This document shows, piece after piece, positions 21,771-32,371 of a stretch of 64,000 nt of DNA. Origin of the DNA: Diphasiastrum complanatum (Eukaryota > Streptophyta > Lycopodiopsida > Lycopodiales > Lycopodiaceae); contig MU831888.1 in the NCBI GenBank assembly GCA_029204225.1, forward strand, positions 1 to 64,000. The letters are read 5' to 3'. How positions within the stretch are numbered: the stretch's first letter is position 1; every line of letters starts with the position of its first letter. The notes under the pieces are model-generated. The model was not told the DNA's origin. It saw only the letters and a program-made list of their open reading frames with translations, and searched no databases. The position numbers and the translations under genes are program-made.

Positions 21771-22279
21771 TTCTGATCTTATCGACGTTGTTTGGATGCT
21801 ACCCCTTTTTGAACCACAAGGATGGATCGACATTTTCTTGATGTTGTTCCTATTTGGACATTTAGAATAATACGTAAAGCACTCACTTAATGGTTCCCCA
21901 ACATATTTCTATGGGGTATCCACAGATTAATCTTGTTTTTCACTAACAGCTAGGATAGATAGTCCAAGAAACAACGATCGATCAACCAAGTTGGACCAGC
22001 TTGTTGGGACAATCCTCATATTATAACTAAGTCATTAATTTAAATCTTGTGATAACTTAGGCCTAACAAAAATTTATCACAACGATTCTATTTATGTTTG
22101 TAGGGATGATCCACTTATCTATAGACCCCTACAAGAAGTGGACAACTCAAATGATAGAGCAATAGACATCAATATGTATAGTGTTCAATTTAGGTTTGGA
22201 CATTGTCTAAATTTTTCCTATAGAAGAGTACCTAATGAGGTCGTATAATTGAAGGAATGTCGATTTTGTTAAAAATTGA

Positions 22280-23292
22280 GCTGGTGGGCTCCTAATAGAC
22301 ATGTGAGACTAGGAAAAGGGTTTGTCCCAAGTATGAGCCACATTGAACATGTCTATAGGTGCCAAAGCCTCCTGACATACATTTTCCTAAACCCTGCTTT
22401 ATTCAAACTTTCACGACCATAAGTTGATGGTTACTCATCCTTTCTAAGGGCGTCTCTTTGATTGATGATGGTTGGAGTGATAGTAGGAGTCGCTCTATTT
22501 AGGGTGTTCTTGGTTATTCATGGGGTAAGACATACTTTGTGAAGGCCATAGATAATTCAAAAGGCGAAAAAAGTGCAGAGAGGCTTTGTACAATTTGGAC
22601 TAAATGTGTAAAATTGGTTGGACCACAAAACGTCATTCAATTCATTCAGGATGGCGAGACATCAAATAGACTAGCTGGAAGGCTTTTGACAGAGAGGTAT
22701 CCCCACATGTGGTTCACACCTTAAATGGCTCATGCTTGAATAATTTGCTGAAAGATATTGGGAAGTTGGAGTGGATGGCTCCTCTCATAGAGACTGGGAG
22801 AGAGATTGTCCCTTTTATTGTCCTCTCCATGTAGTTAACTGCCTATTTTTTGGATCCAAAATTTAAAGGAAATGATACAATGGTTTTACAAGGGTGGGAG
22901 GCTGGCTTGAAGAAGTTGGTTCTATATATAGAACAAAGAAGAGTGATTAGGAATCAACTCTCTTTCCATAGAAAGGAGAGATTGCTTGGCTTAGAGGATG
23001 CACATGTTGATAGGTTCCTTCATAGTTCAGCCATGTGGTGGGAGGATTATGGGGCAAATACACCATAGTTGCATAAGCTTGCAATTCGTGTCCTTGCCAT
23101 GGTGGGAGCTCATCTCCCTATGAGCAATTATGGAGTTCTTTTGGCAACATAGCCACTTTGAAGAGGAATTGCTTGGGAAGTGAAAAGGCCAATGACTTAG
23201 TTTTTGTAAATGCGAATTTACGTTTGCTAAAGCAATTAGAATCAAGCTTTAAGCCAAAGCCTTTCATTGGCTTTCATGATGAGATACTGTAG
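22280..23292 (+). pseudogene. hAT transposase relic (DUF659-like and dimerisation parts)
   Basis: Across several frames the translation follows a plant hAT transposase. A GKGFVPS segment near 22315 is followed by DDGWSDSRSRSI at about 22465, the DUF659-like start. Next come KTYFVKAIDNSKGEKSAERL, NVIQFIQDGETSN and LLTERYPHMWFTP. After a gap come MDPKFKGNDTM, then WWEDYGANTP, and finally the C-terminal dimerisation segment LWSSFGNIATLKRNCLGSEK followed by ANDLVFVNANLRLLKQL, ending in a stop at 23290-23292. Such enzymes cut and paste hAT transposons. At least four frame breaks make it inactive. A truncated inverted copy lies at 36031-36890. Confidence 0.8.
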
Positions 23293-23734
23293 AGGGCTCT
23301 CAATCTTGATTCCTAAGATGTACTATGTACTTTCTCTGATGATTTTGAAAATGCAATATATGACTTTCACTTTCAATATTTCAAGCTCACTTTCAATTTT
23401 GTAGAGTGTTTCCATATTCTAGGTTAGAGGTTACACGTAAGGAAACAAATGATTGCATAACACATATTTGCACAAAATGAGCCATGAACGATGGTTACAA
23501 TCAATGGAACAAAGCAAATCATTCACCAAGTGTCAAATATGGAGACGGACCTTTTAAAGAATAGACAAATCATGTATAATATGGCTTGCTCATATGTATA
23601 AACTTTTGTGCTCTGCCAAGTATTTGAAAGCTACTTCCAAGCATAATAATATCTACATCTACATGATATTATTTCACAACTTCAGGTTGTAATTTGTAGA
23701 TGAAGATAATCTATGTTTTGAAGCAAAGAATACT
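23293..23734. other. Intergenic, nothing recognised
   Basis: A/T-rich sequence with no open frame or repeat that I can assign. Confidence 0.5.
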
Positions 23735-24002
23735 TAGAATTTGCTTTGCACAGGAACACACATCATGCTACACAGTAACACAGACCGAAAACATTTTCCA
23801 TAGCAAGATCACATAGCAACTGTATTTCACAAAATGAAATTACACTGTACATATAGTTGTTCACTCAAGCAACCCATGCATGACCCAAGTTGCCGTTGGC
23901 GGGACGCGTGTCCCGTCGACTTGCCTCGTGGCGAGGCCAATTGATCCTTATCAACTGATAGGACCCACGGTACAGTAGCACAGTGATTCTACTTTAATTC
24001 TA
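23735..24002 (-). repeat. Copia-type LTR, 268 bp, minus orientation
   Basis: Inverted copy of 25185-25452 with identical length and closely similar sequence. Both copies are bounded by TAGAATT and AATTCTA. No internal copia region adjoins it, so it may be a solo LTR or one arm of an inverted pair. Confidence 0.75.
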
Positions 24003-24670
24003 ACTCTCTTCCTTAAAGTAGAGTCTACTTTTTATACAATTCTGTTCTGTACATGGGATCACGATGACCAGTTTTGTAGGTGCTCATTATAGTATATTCA
24101 CCCTGCCTGTCAGAGGATGACTTCAAGGCTTCAAAAGCTTTGTTGTTTATGAATAAGCACTTGCCAATGGAACAATTAACTCCGTTACAAGGCAAGCCTT
24201 GTTGAACAAAGTCAGATTTGCAATGCAGCACAGTTGCTCAATTTTCAAGATCCTAAGGCTGTAACCGAATTTAAGGAAGCTAATCTACTTGAAAATTCAT
24301 TTTATACGTCAATTTTGATGAGATGTCGGAAGTACCGTTACAACTTGCTTGTTACATTATCTAATATGTGCATTGTGTTTAAACTTTCAAGAATCAAGTT
24401 TGAACATTAGTCTTTAAACTTTGAAGTTCTATCTATTTAATTTTATGGTTTGGACTCTGGACTCTAGACTCAATAGCTCCACTAAGTAGTAAGTGCTAAG
24501 TTTTAGTTATTGCTTTCTAATCAATAAATTAATGTAACTACTACTTACTAATTACAAACGAGTCATGATTCATGAAGTTAGAAGTATCAAGTTAATAACA
24601 ACTTACAAGATGGATTTTGACAGGTCACAAGTGGCATTTTCTTTGAGAGGTTTTGACTCTTGAAAGTTGA

Positions 24671-24737
<67 letters not shown>

Positions 24738-25184
24738 TAGCATAATGCATAGGCTTTAGTACTTCAAATTTAATTCATGACTATTTTTAGAGACTTCTAA
24801 TGTTGTAATCTTGGATTCATCATCTAAAACCTTCAACTCAACTAGAAATGAAGGCCAGCTTCATAGACATTTAGATCTAAATTAAGGTTCAATATTATAG
24901 AATATACCTAATATGTATTCAAACCTTGGAACTTCCAATACAAATTGAAAAATCCACTTTGTGGTTCTTAAAGCATCATATTAGGTGATTGAAAATGCTT
25001 GAAATCAAATTGACTGATGCTTATATGTAGTTACCCCTTTAATTTTAGCAACAACTATAAACTACAAAGTAAACAATAACAATTATCTTTCTGGTTATAA
25101 TTTCTTATTCATCTAGATGCGAGAATTTAAAAAATTCAAAATGTTTGAATAGTTCAATAAAGACGAAGCAAAAGGAATTCTAGT
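24003..25184. other. Spacer between inverted LTRs
   Basis: No gene was recognised. It contains a (GA)n microsatellite. The sequence is A/T-rich and the longest open frame, 68 codons at 24025-24231 (minus), has no recognisable similarity. Confidence 0.5.
24676..24734. repeat. (GA)n microsatellite
   Basis: Uninterrupted GA dinucleotides, about 29 units. Confidence 0.95.
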
Positions 25185-25452
25185 TAGAATTAAAGTAGAA
25201 TCATTGTGCTACTGTACTGTGGGTCCTATCAGTTGATAAGGATCAGTTGGCCTCGCCACGAGGCAAGTTGATGAGACACGCGTCCCGCCAACGGCAACCT
25301 GGGTCATGCACAGGTTGCCTGAGTGAACAACTATATGTACAGTGTAATTTCATTTTGTGAAATACAGTTGCTATGTGAGCTTGCTATAGAGAGTGTTTTC
25401 TGTCTGTGTTACTGCGTAGCATGATCTGTGTTCCTTTGCAAAGCAAATTCTA
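25185..25452 (+). repeat. 5' LTR of copia E, 268 bp
   Basis: Bounded by TAGAATT...AATTCTA and followed within a few bases by a primer site, which fixes its inner end. The termini are not the usual TG...CA. A matching LTR in inverted orientation lies 1.2 kb to the left. Confidence 0.75.
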
Positions 25453-25455
25453 AGT

Positions 25456-25468
25456 TGGTATTAGAGCC
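25456..25468 (+). promoter_or_regulatory. Primer-binding site of copia E (one base off)
   Basis: TGGTATTAGAGCC, one transition away from the initiator-Met form TGGTATCAGAGCC, three bases after the LTR. Confidence 0.8.
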
Positions 25469-25589
25469 GTACAGGGAGTGTACATAGTACAACGTCGTCG
25501 TTGAAGAGAGCTTCGGGAGAATAGTCTTCTAAGAGTTCGAGGTTTATGGTGGGTTGAAAAACGTAAAGTCACGGATCTTTCTCTGTACT

Positions 25590-27130
25590 TGACGGAATTG
25601 AACACTGTAAAGTGCTACCTAGCACAGTATGGAAGAGTCCAAGTGATTGCCAGGAGGGCAGGGTCAGACATGGAGTAAAAGCTATCAAGTGTATATTCCT
25701 AGGATATGATGATCGTGTGAAGGGGTATAGATGTTTTGATCTAGTGGAAAACAAAATCCATGTAAGCCGTGATGTTATCTTTGATGAATCCAAGATGTAT
25801 GAAGACGAGGATGCTGAGATAATAGATACATCCAGTGGGAAAGATGGTATAGTGAGGATACCTCCTGATGATGATCCATTCATTGACCTTCCAAGTGATG
25901 AAAAAGATGATACATCTCAAGATACTACTACTCAACCCCAAGAAACAGGTTGGAGAGGTAGAGATAAACCTTTTGGTGCAAGAAGGATTGAAGTTGCAGG
26001 CGATAAATCCAAGGAGAAGGATGTACCATGGGATACATTTTCACTAGGAAGCCGATCACCTGACAAGAAGCTCCCTAAGTGGTTTGAGAGATTGTTGGAG
26101 AGCCACGATATGGATGACTTTCTAGGATCATCTAGCCAGGGAGAGCTACGAAGATCAACAAGAGAGAAGACATAACCTGAAAGGTATGAAGCAAATTATG
26201 CTCTCTTATCTAGCATTATTCAAAGCAAAGAACCTTCGACTTATGGTGAAGCGAAGGATGATGACATTCTGGTCAAGGCCATAGGAGAGGAGATGGAGTC
26301 AATTGCTAAGCGTAGCACATGGGATTTGGTAGAACCACCAGTTGGGAAAAAACCCATTGGATGCAAATGGGTATATAGGACTAAGTATCATGCAGATGGT
26401 AGTATAGCAAAGCACAAGGCAAGATTGGTGATCAAAGGGTATGCACAAAGTCAAGGCATTGACTGTGAGGAGACCTTTGTGCCGGTACATAAGTGGAATA
26501 CCCTACGTCTACTTGCTGCTTTAGCTTCACATTTTGCATCAAATGGATGTGAAATCTGCTTTTCTAAATGGTGAGTTAGAAGAAGAGGTGTTCATGGATC
26601 AACTGAAGGCTTTGTAACGAAGGGACAGGAAAATAAAGTATGTCGCTTGAAGAAAGCGCTTTATGGTCTTAAACAGGCAGCACGTGCATGGTATAGCAGG
26701 ATTGATGCCTACTTTCGTTCAAAGGGGATGGTGAGAACACATTCTGATCCAAATCTATATGTCTTATGCTTTGATGGTATGGTTGCTTTGATTGCTCTTT
26801 TTGTTGATGACTTGATTATTACGGGAAATAATCAAGAGATGATAGATATGATCAAGAAAGATCTCATGGAACAACAATTCGAGATGACAGATCTCAGCTT
26901 GATGCATTATTGCCTTGGAGTAGAGGTGTGGCAAAAAGGACACAAAGTGGGTTGAACACAGGTGAAGTATATCAAAGAGTTGTTGCACAGGTTTCGGTTG
27001 CAAGATTGCAAACCAGTGAATACTCCCATTGAACTAGGTAAAAAGCTTTCTAAGCTTGATGAGTCACAGCCATTTGATGCTACACTGTATAGGTAGTTAG
27101 TAGGGAGCTTGATTTACCTTACCACGACTA
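25590..27130 (+). pseudogene. Copia E integrase tail, RT and partial RNase H side (broken)
   Basis: Only about 130 bp after the primer site the sequence enters the end of copia integrase: KAIKCIFLGYDDRVKGYRCF and HVSRDVIFDES. Gag, protease and the integrase core are thus deleted. RT follows: KKPIGCKWVYRTKYHADGS, AKHKARLVIKGYAQSQGIDC, then, after a frameshift near 26540, MDVKSAFLNGELEEEVFMDQ, LKKALYGLKQAARAWYSR and the catalytic block ALFVDDLIITGNN (FVDD in place of the usual YVDD). The frame breaks at 26955, and the last recognisable parts are KPVNTPIELGKKLSK and LVGSLIYLTTTR. Stops near 26175, 26955, 27095 and 27140 show decay. Confidence 0.85.
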
Positions 27131-27339
27131 GAGACTATTAACAAGTTGTTATAAGCATAATTTTTTGTCCTGGAAACACTATAAAGCTTGGAGAATATCT
27201 CTGGATGTCTAGATCAAAGAAAAAGTCAAGAGAGATAATCTTTTGTTTTAGGAGCCATCAAGTCATGCATTTCTTGCTAAAGACTATAAGAAATTTAAAA
27301 AAAAAGATGAATTTCTCTTATAGTGCATGTCACGATGTT

Positions 27340-27750
27340 GATTTCACAATTTAAACTGATGGAAGCAAAGGCAAGAAGCATGGTGCATAAAACTATTGTG
27401 GCAAGGAATGCCATTAGGACAAATTTTACTACAAACAAAACTTTGATATTAAGAACGGCAAGCTTTAGGATAAGGAGATCGACAACTTTGCTAAGAGAAT
27501 AAGTGTGACGGTATAAACAACACAGTGAACTTTTTCTAGCTTCTTTGGATTAGAAACATGATGGTTAGTTGATAGACTTTGCATCCACCCAAACATATGA
27601 CATCTCATAGAGTGACCATTTTCTACCTTTGAGGATGTGATTCATGAGCAAAGACAAGTACGTTTATGATGGCAATAAAATTTCCAATTCATAAAATTGT
27701 TTCCGTTGTGATTGATACACCACGGCTGCCGTGAAGGCTTTGGTGTCTGA
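27340..27750 (+). pseudogene. Copia zinc knuckle and protease scrap
   Basis: Very decayed. A knuckle-like NYCGKECH occurs near 27390, and near 27590-27640 a frame reads PFSTFEDV, matching the segment after the copia protease active site. These parts normally lie upstream of RT, so their place after RT shows a rearranged or second copy. Confidence 0.4.
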
Positions 27751-27865
27751 AGATCACTCGTTCTTGCTTAATGTGGAATGCATTAATTCATAGCATGCAT
27801 TAGTCTTCTGCTGTAGATATTATTTTTGTTAACAATTTATACATTGAATTTGCTTGGGTTAAAGT
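27730..27865 (+). repeat. Copia 3'-flank repeat, plus copy
   Basis: Matches 37621-37775 on the minus strand. In that copy it directly follows a copia RNase H tail, which identifies it as copia 3' sequence. It ends about 280 bp before the start of the TPD1-like gene. Confidence 0.6.
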
Positions 27866-28147
27866 GCCTACCACGTGGCTTAGATCAACCTTGTGATAAG
27901 CTGAAGAAGATGACGTATGGCGCATATGGCGATGCTTTTAGAGTGGCATTCATTATTAAACATTATCTAATTGGCGTGGCCTTCCCTCACTCTTTTCTTT
28001 TTAAGCAGCAGCAGCTGAAGCCGCCTTCGTTCTTTGGCAACGCTCGTGAGCTTGTTCTTACATACTCTAATCCTCTCTTTGCATGATAGTAGAGTTGCAT
28101 CTGTGCTGTCACAGTCGATCACCGAATCCATCGATCTTGCTTATAAC

Positions 28148-29123
28148 ATGCGGAACTCGGGTATGCATTTAGCAGCGTGTGCTGCTGTTCTCGTCATCTT
28201 TCTGTGCTTGTCTAATACTGCCTCTCCAGCCGTTGATACTATGCCTGGTATGCGCTTTTCGCTATTTATATATTAAAATCTACGTGGTCATGCTTGTTGT
28301 TGGTATTTGTTTCACGATTCCTCTGAGCTGTTCATATGGAAATTTTTTAAGTTGTGTATTGTTTCCGACTTTGAATTTAGCTTCGGCGTGATATACAGAT
28401 TTTGCTGTTGTAATAGTTGGAGCTCATTAACATGCCTGCTGTGCAGTTGGACATGGGAATAATTTTTGTGTCTGCTTTCATTGATAATGCCAACGTGACG
28501 TAGTTGATAAATTTGTTGCTGTCATCATCATATTGGTACCCCTATCTGTCATTTCCGAACAGGGTTTTGCAGGTAGGCAAGCTCCGATAGGAAACATCTT
28601 CAACTCAACTTCTGACGACGCGATACACAGCAAAGATGCAAGTCACTCGGCGCGTCACACATCAGGGAACCGCCTTATTCGATCCAAACCTCACATAAAT
28701 TCAACAGTCGCAAAGCATATCACGTGGGTGCTTGATATTCCCGATATAGTGATATATTTTGAGAGTGAGCTCTAATCCATGCGTTTGAGTATAAGCTCCT
28801 CTTTACTGCAACCTACAGGTCACTACGTATGTTGGGGAAAAGATATTAGAATCTCTCAGCACTATTTAGGCTTTAGTGCAGATGGGATCCCTGAATTTGC
28901 ACTGGAGATAGTGAATACTTGCCGCTCAAAGAAGACTATGCGGCCGTATAATGTTCATGTTTATTGCGGCCAATTCGCATCATACAAGCTGGTGGATCCC
29001 AAAATTTTCCGTCGCTGCAGTACCGACGATTGCCTCGTCTTAGATGGTAAACCTCTTCGACGATTTCGAATTATTCGTATTGTTTATGCAAACGAGTACA
29101 TGTATAGTATACGGCTTATCTAA
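28148..29123 (+). CDS. TPD1-like secreted cysteine-rich protein, three exons
   Basis: Proposed exons: 28148-28247, 28573-28764, 28819-29123, with matching phases. Exon 1 starts at the first in-frame ATG and encodes a signal peptide: MRNSGMH, then a hydrophobic core AACAAVLVIFLCL. Exon 2 encodes a variable, basic propeptide-like stretch (NRLIRSKP). Exon 3 encodes the TPD1 domain: CWGKDIRIS, ADGIPEFALEIVNTC, VHVYCGQFAS, KLVDPKIFRRC, TDDCLVLDGKPL, IVYANEYMYS. In Arabidopsis TPD1 is the secreted ligand of the receptor kinase EMS1/EXS that specifies anther tapetum; homologues occur across land plants. Five cysteines remain, and the usual terminal cysteine is absent. Intron 2 is only 54 bp with a strong GTGAGC donor; weaker donors at 28642 and 28654 keep the same phase and give longer introns. 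The gene is flanked by transposon debris on both sides. The domain is intact; expression is unknown. Confidence 0.8.
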
Positions 29124-29479
29124 ACGTGAAGCCGTAACTGGAGGAATGGTAAATCTAGCTAGCAACATCCTAAGCTCGTTTGCATAGAATTACCTCATCT
29201 GAGTTTCAGAGTTGCGTAATCCGTATATGTGTGTACATATCTGAAAAGTTGGGACCGACTGCTTTTGCGGGGCGCTTTCATATATATATGTATATACCTA
29301 AAAAGATCTTATATATATGGTCGCATGCGCAAGGCTTTAGATAGCTGAATGGAATCGATTTTTTGCATATGTATGATTTATAAAAGGACATACTCATACT
29401 ATTCCTTAGAATATAAGTTTAAAGTCACTTTCTAAAATTATAAGGGTATGTGTGAACAAAAACTCATGGCTTTATTGCA
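29124..29479 (+). other. 3' flank of the TPD1-like gene
   Basis: No further gene was seen. It probably contains the 3' untranslated region, but no clear polyadenylation signal was picked out. A TA-rich stretch lies at about 29281-29296. Confidence 0.4.
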
Positions 29480-29993
29480 GGAACATGGCTTTATCCCATA
29501 AATCCAGCAGCCTTTGATACTCATGTTTTTCATTCAAGAAATTTGTGTCAATGCCTTTGTTTTTCAGCAATACTGGGCTAAATAGACATGGCTCTCAATT
29601 TTGGCCCACAATCCATTCCCCATCCCTTTATCTTCCTAATGTTTTATGTCATTGTTGCAGATTTTTTCTTGACTAGTATTTGTTTCTCCTCAACTTGCAA
29701 GTTCTAGACATTTTTGACCTCAATTTCTTGCTTTGAACTCTCTGAAATTAGATGTTGTAAATGCCTAGGTGACTCACGATTTTTCTCTGATTTCCAAGAA
29801 CGTCTTTGCAACATACCTTGGTATTATATATTCATATAAAAAGTGAGTTTCTTTAGTGGGAACCGAAATTGGGATTTCAAATCAACCATAAAAAATCTTT
29901 AAGGCTAGTTCACATTTGATTCACACTGATAGTCTATTTGTGCATGGACTGGATATTTTCATCTGCGAAAATGTATTTTTTCATAGAAAGAGC
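29480..29993 (+). mobile_element. Copia fragment fused to chromovirus tail, locus 2
   Basis: Matches 9571-10000 and 38091-38560. Near the right end it encodes HRKSKHIEI (copia RNase H end) and then passes straight into gypsy integrase at the same point as locus 1. Confidence 0.65.
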
Positions 29994-30371
29994 AAACATA
30001 TAGAAATTGTGAACCGTTTCAGATTATAAAGAAAATTGGTTCTTTAGTTGACGAACTATGTCTTCAAAACAAGACTATAGCTCACCATGTGTTTCATGTA
30101 AGCCGCCTAAAAGTAAGTTTACATGAAGGTGACATAGTTGGTTCAGAGGAAGATCTTACCCATTTGGATGTCCTATTGCTTAGTGTTCCTTTGGAACCTA
30201 AAAAAGTACTCAGAACTAGAGATAAACAATTGAAAAATTGTTCTCTCTGAGTGCTTGATCAGGTGGAAGGGATGGACTAAGGATGATGATTGGTGGGAGC
30301 CGATCAAAAGCATAAAGAAGAATTTCCCTAGGTTTCACTTCTAGAGATAGAAGTGGTTCAAGGGGGAAGAA
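29994..30371 (+). pseudogene. Chromovirus integrase C-terminus and chromodomain, copy 2
   Basis: The start reads EPFQIIKKIGSLVDELCLQ then AHHVFHVSRLKSKF, the gypsy integrase C-terminal part. Downstream the chromodomain region is degraded but still aligned with locus 1: the core is shifted in frame, around TTAGATGG-like sequence at 30160-30300. A polypurine tract (CAAGGGGGAAG at about 30359) then leads into the LTR at 30372. A protein of this kind would be a pol C-terminus that binds chromatin during integration. No upstream integrase core is present. Frame breaks near 30120 and 30250 make it non-functional. Confidence 0.7.
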
Positions 30372-30810
30372 TGTTATGTCCATGTCTTGTACAGGAGCAT
30401 CAGAATAATTCATGACGTGGATAGCCGGTCACTCAAGTTGTATGTGGTTGTTAGTTATGCTACGTCATTTCGGACGTGGTCATATCAAGTAATCAATAAT
30501 CATATGAGGGCCCAGACCTATAATTGGACATAGGATCACATGCATGGTGAATGACTGCCTTAATGCAAGAATAGGAGGTCAATATCTCAATACAGGTTAC
30601 ATGGGGATCCTAAGGAATATTCTCTCTCTCTTGGAGAAATATATCCTATGAAAACTTGCCCATAAACCCCATTGTGAATTCAGTTTCTTGAATCAGTTTC
30701 CCCTCTCCTCTCTTGTGTTCTTCACTATGGCTTAGGCTATTGACTAGCCTGTCCATATTGGTTGGGTGGTTCATGCTCCACAGGTGTCCTTTTGGTTTGC
30801 ATGTGATAGG
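30372..30810 (+). repeat. Chromovirus LTR, part 1 (split by copia F)
   Basis: Starts TGTTATGTCCATG after the polypurine tract and matches 9203 downward. It is interrupted at 30810 by copia F and resumes at 35889. Confidence 0.85.
30806..30810 (+). repeat. Target-site duplication of copia F, left
   Basis: ATAGG, repeated at 35889-35893. The undisturbed site at about 8745-8755 (minus strand) reads GTGATAGGATTC with a single ATAGG. Confidence 0.95.
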
Positions 30811-31630
30811 TGTGAGAAATTGGCAAAAATCTAGCTTGGTATTTTTTATGATAGAAGTTTGTAAGTGAATCTCACATGTGTGGAGGATGTTCCCACGTGT
30901 GGAGAATTGTAAAGTAGATCAAAATGTTTGATATAGGGGTCTCATAGAATTTCATAGTCAAGCATTTAGGTGTAGGATGTTGATAGGGTCAAATTTGGCA
31001 TAGATGGCAAATTATCCATTTCCACTTGTAATGCCAATATTGAGCCAAAATAGAGCCAAACTTGTGCCAATTAGAGTGTAGACAAGTGTCATGCTTTTGT
31101 TTGATGAAGCTTAAGAGGTCCAATAGGATTTAGAGGTGGAACCTTGAGAGGTCCAATAGAAAATTGAGGTGTGCTTGAATATAGTCCAATAGAATTTAGA
31201 GGTGCATGGATCAATGGTCCAATAGGATTAAGAGGTGGCAAAATGTGATCCAATCATAGTTAAGCATAGTGGTAGCTCATGAATCTATTAGTATCATTGT
31301 ACTCCTCCTTTTGGATCTAATTGATTTTGAGATTGAGTGGATTTTGAGTGTCATTGAATTTCTAGCTTTCTCTCTCTACTCGAGAGCTCATGATGGTTTT
31401 TCTCTCTCTACCCGAGGAGAGCAGCTTGTTTTTACTTAGAATACTTTTGGAACACTTCCCACACGTGTGAGTGAGAGTTGGAAGTGATTGAATGCATGTA
31501 GTAGTGTGTTTTTGCCATAGAATCAAAGATAGGTCTTGAATCTCAATCTAGTCTTGATCTTGGTGCATCTACACACCTTAGGAGATCACAAGTACATGCA
31601 GTGGACAATCCACACGTCCGAAATTCAACA
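30811..31630 (+). repeat. 5' LTR of copia F
   Basis: TGTGAG...TTCAACA, 820 bp. It differs from the 3' LTR at nine places, including ACTCGA/ACCCGA, ATGATGG/ATGATAG and a two-base change near the end (CGTCCG/CGTGTG). It contains several CCAATAG(G/A) motifs between about 31120 and 31230. Confidence 0.95.
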
Positions 31631-31643
31631 TGGTATCAGAGCC
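31631..31643 (+). promoter_or_regulatory. Primer-binding site of copia F
   Basis: TGGTATCAGAGCC, directly after the LTR end; exact initiator-Met form. Confidence 0.95.
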
Positions 31644-32371
31644 TACCTAAGGTTACCATGCATTTTGATCCATTTGAGTGAAAACTATTCATCAATCTTG
31701 AGCTAGAAATTGTCAAGGCCCATTTTCCTAGCTATCTTGTTCAATTTTGGATCAAAAGAGATCAAAAGGACATTGATTGGGTCTGACCTGGTACTGTAGA
31801 CACGTGTGAGGAACATCCAATTTCAGTTTGGGAGTTCTCTTTCATGTTTGATCCAAAAATCTTGCTAGATAGCTTGTTTTGAAGCTATTTTTGTCTAGTT
31901 TTTGATGCAATCAGTTTCATTCCATTTGGTTGAGCCAATCAAAAGTTATAAGCTTTTGAAGAGGGTTAGGTAGGGCACCTAGACCTGGGTGGACACATTT
32001 GGTTTGGTCAAAAGATTGCTTGTTTGATCCAAAATCACAGTTGAATGCTTACCAATCTTATCTATATGTGATCTAGGCACTGTTTTAAGATCTTAGCCAT
32101 TTTGTTTCATGCAATATCATTGTATTTTAGTCAAATTTGGTTTCTTAGTGTATTTCACACGTGCTAAGAGTGTTTGATCCTAACTTTGCCCATACTCCAT
32201 CATTTGATGTGAAGTAGATCTAGTTTTGGAGAGATTGAGATAGCTAGTGAGAATCATCTCACAGTTTGTTGCAAGATCTTGCATAGGAGATGGTAGCACA
32301 CCATTATTGGATCCTATAGTGAGAGAGAAGCAACATTTTTTGTTCATCACTTTTATTTATCTCCACTTTAC
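31644..32371 (+). other. Leader of copia F
   Basis: 728 bp with no long frame; homologous to 59177-59916 of element G. Packaging signals would be expected here but cannot be named. Confidence 0.6.
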
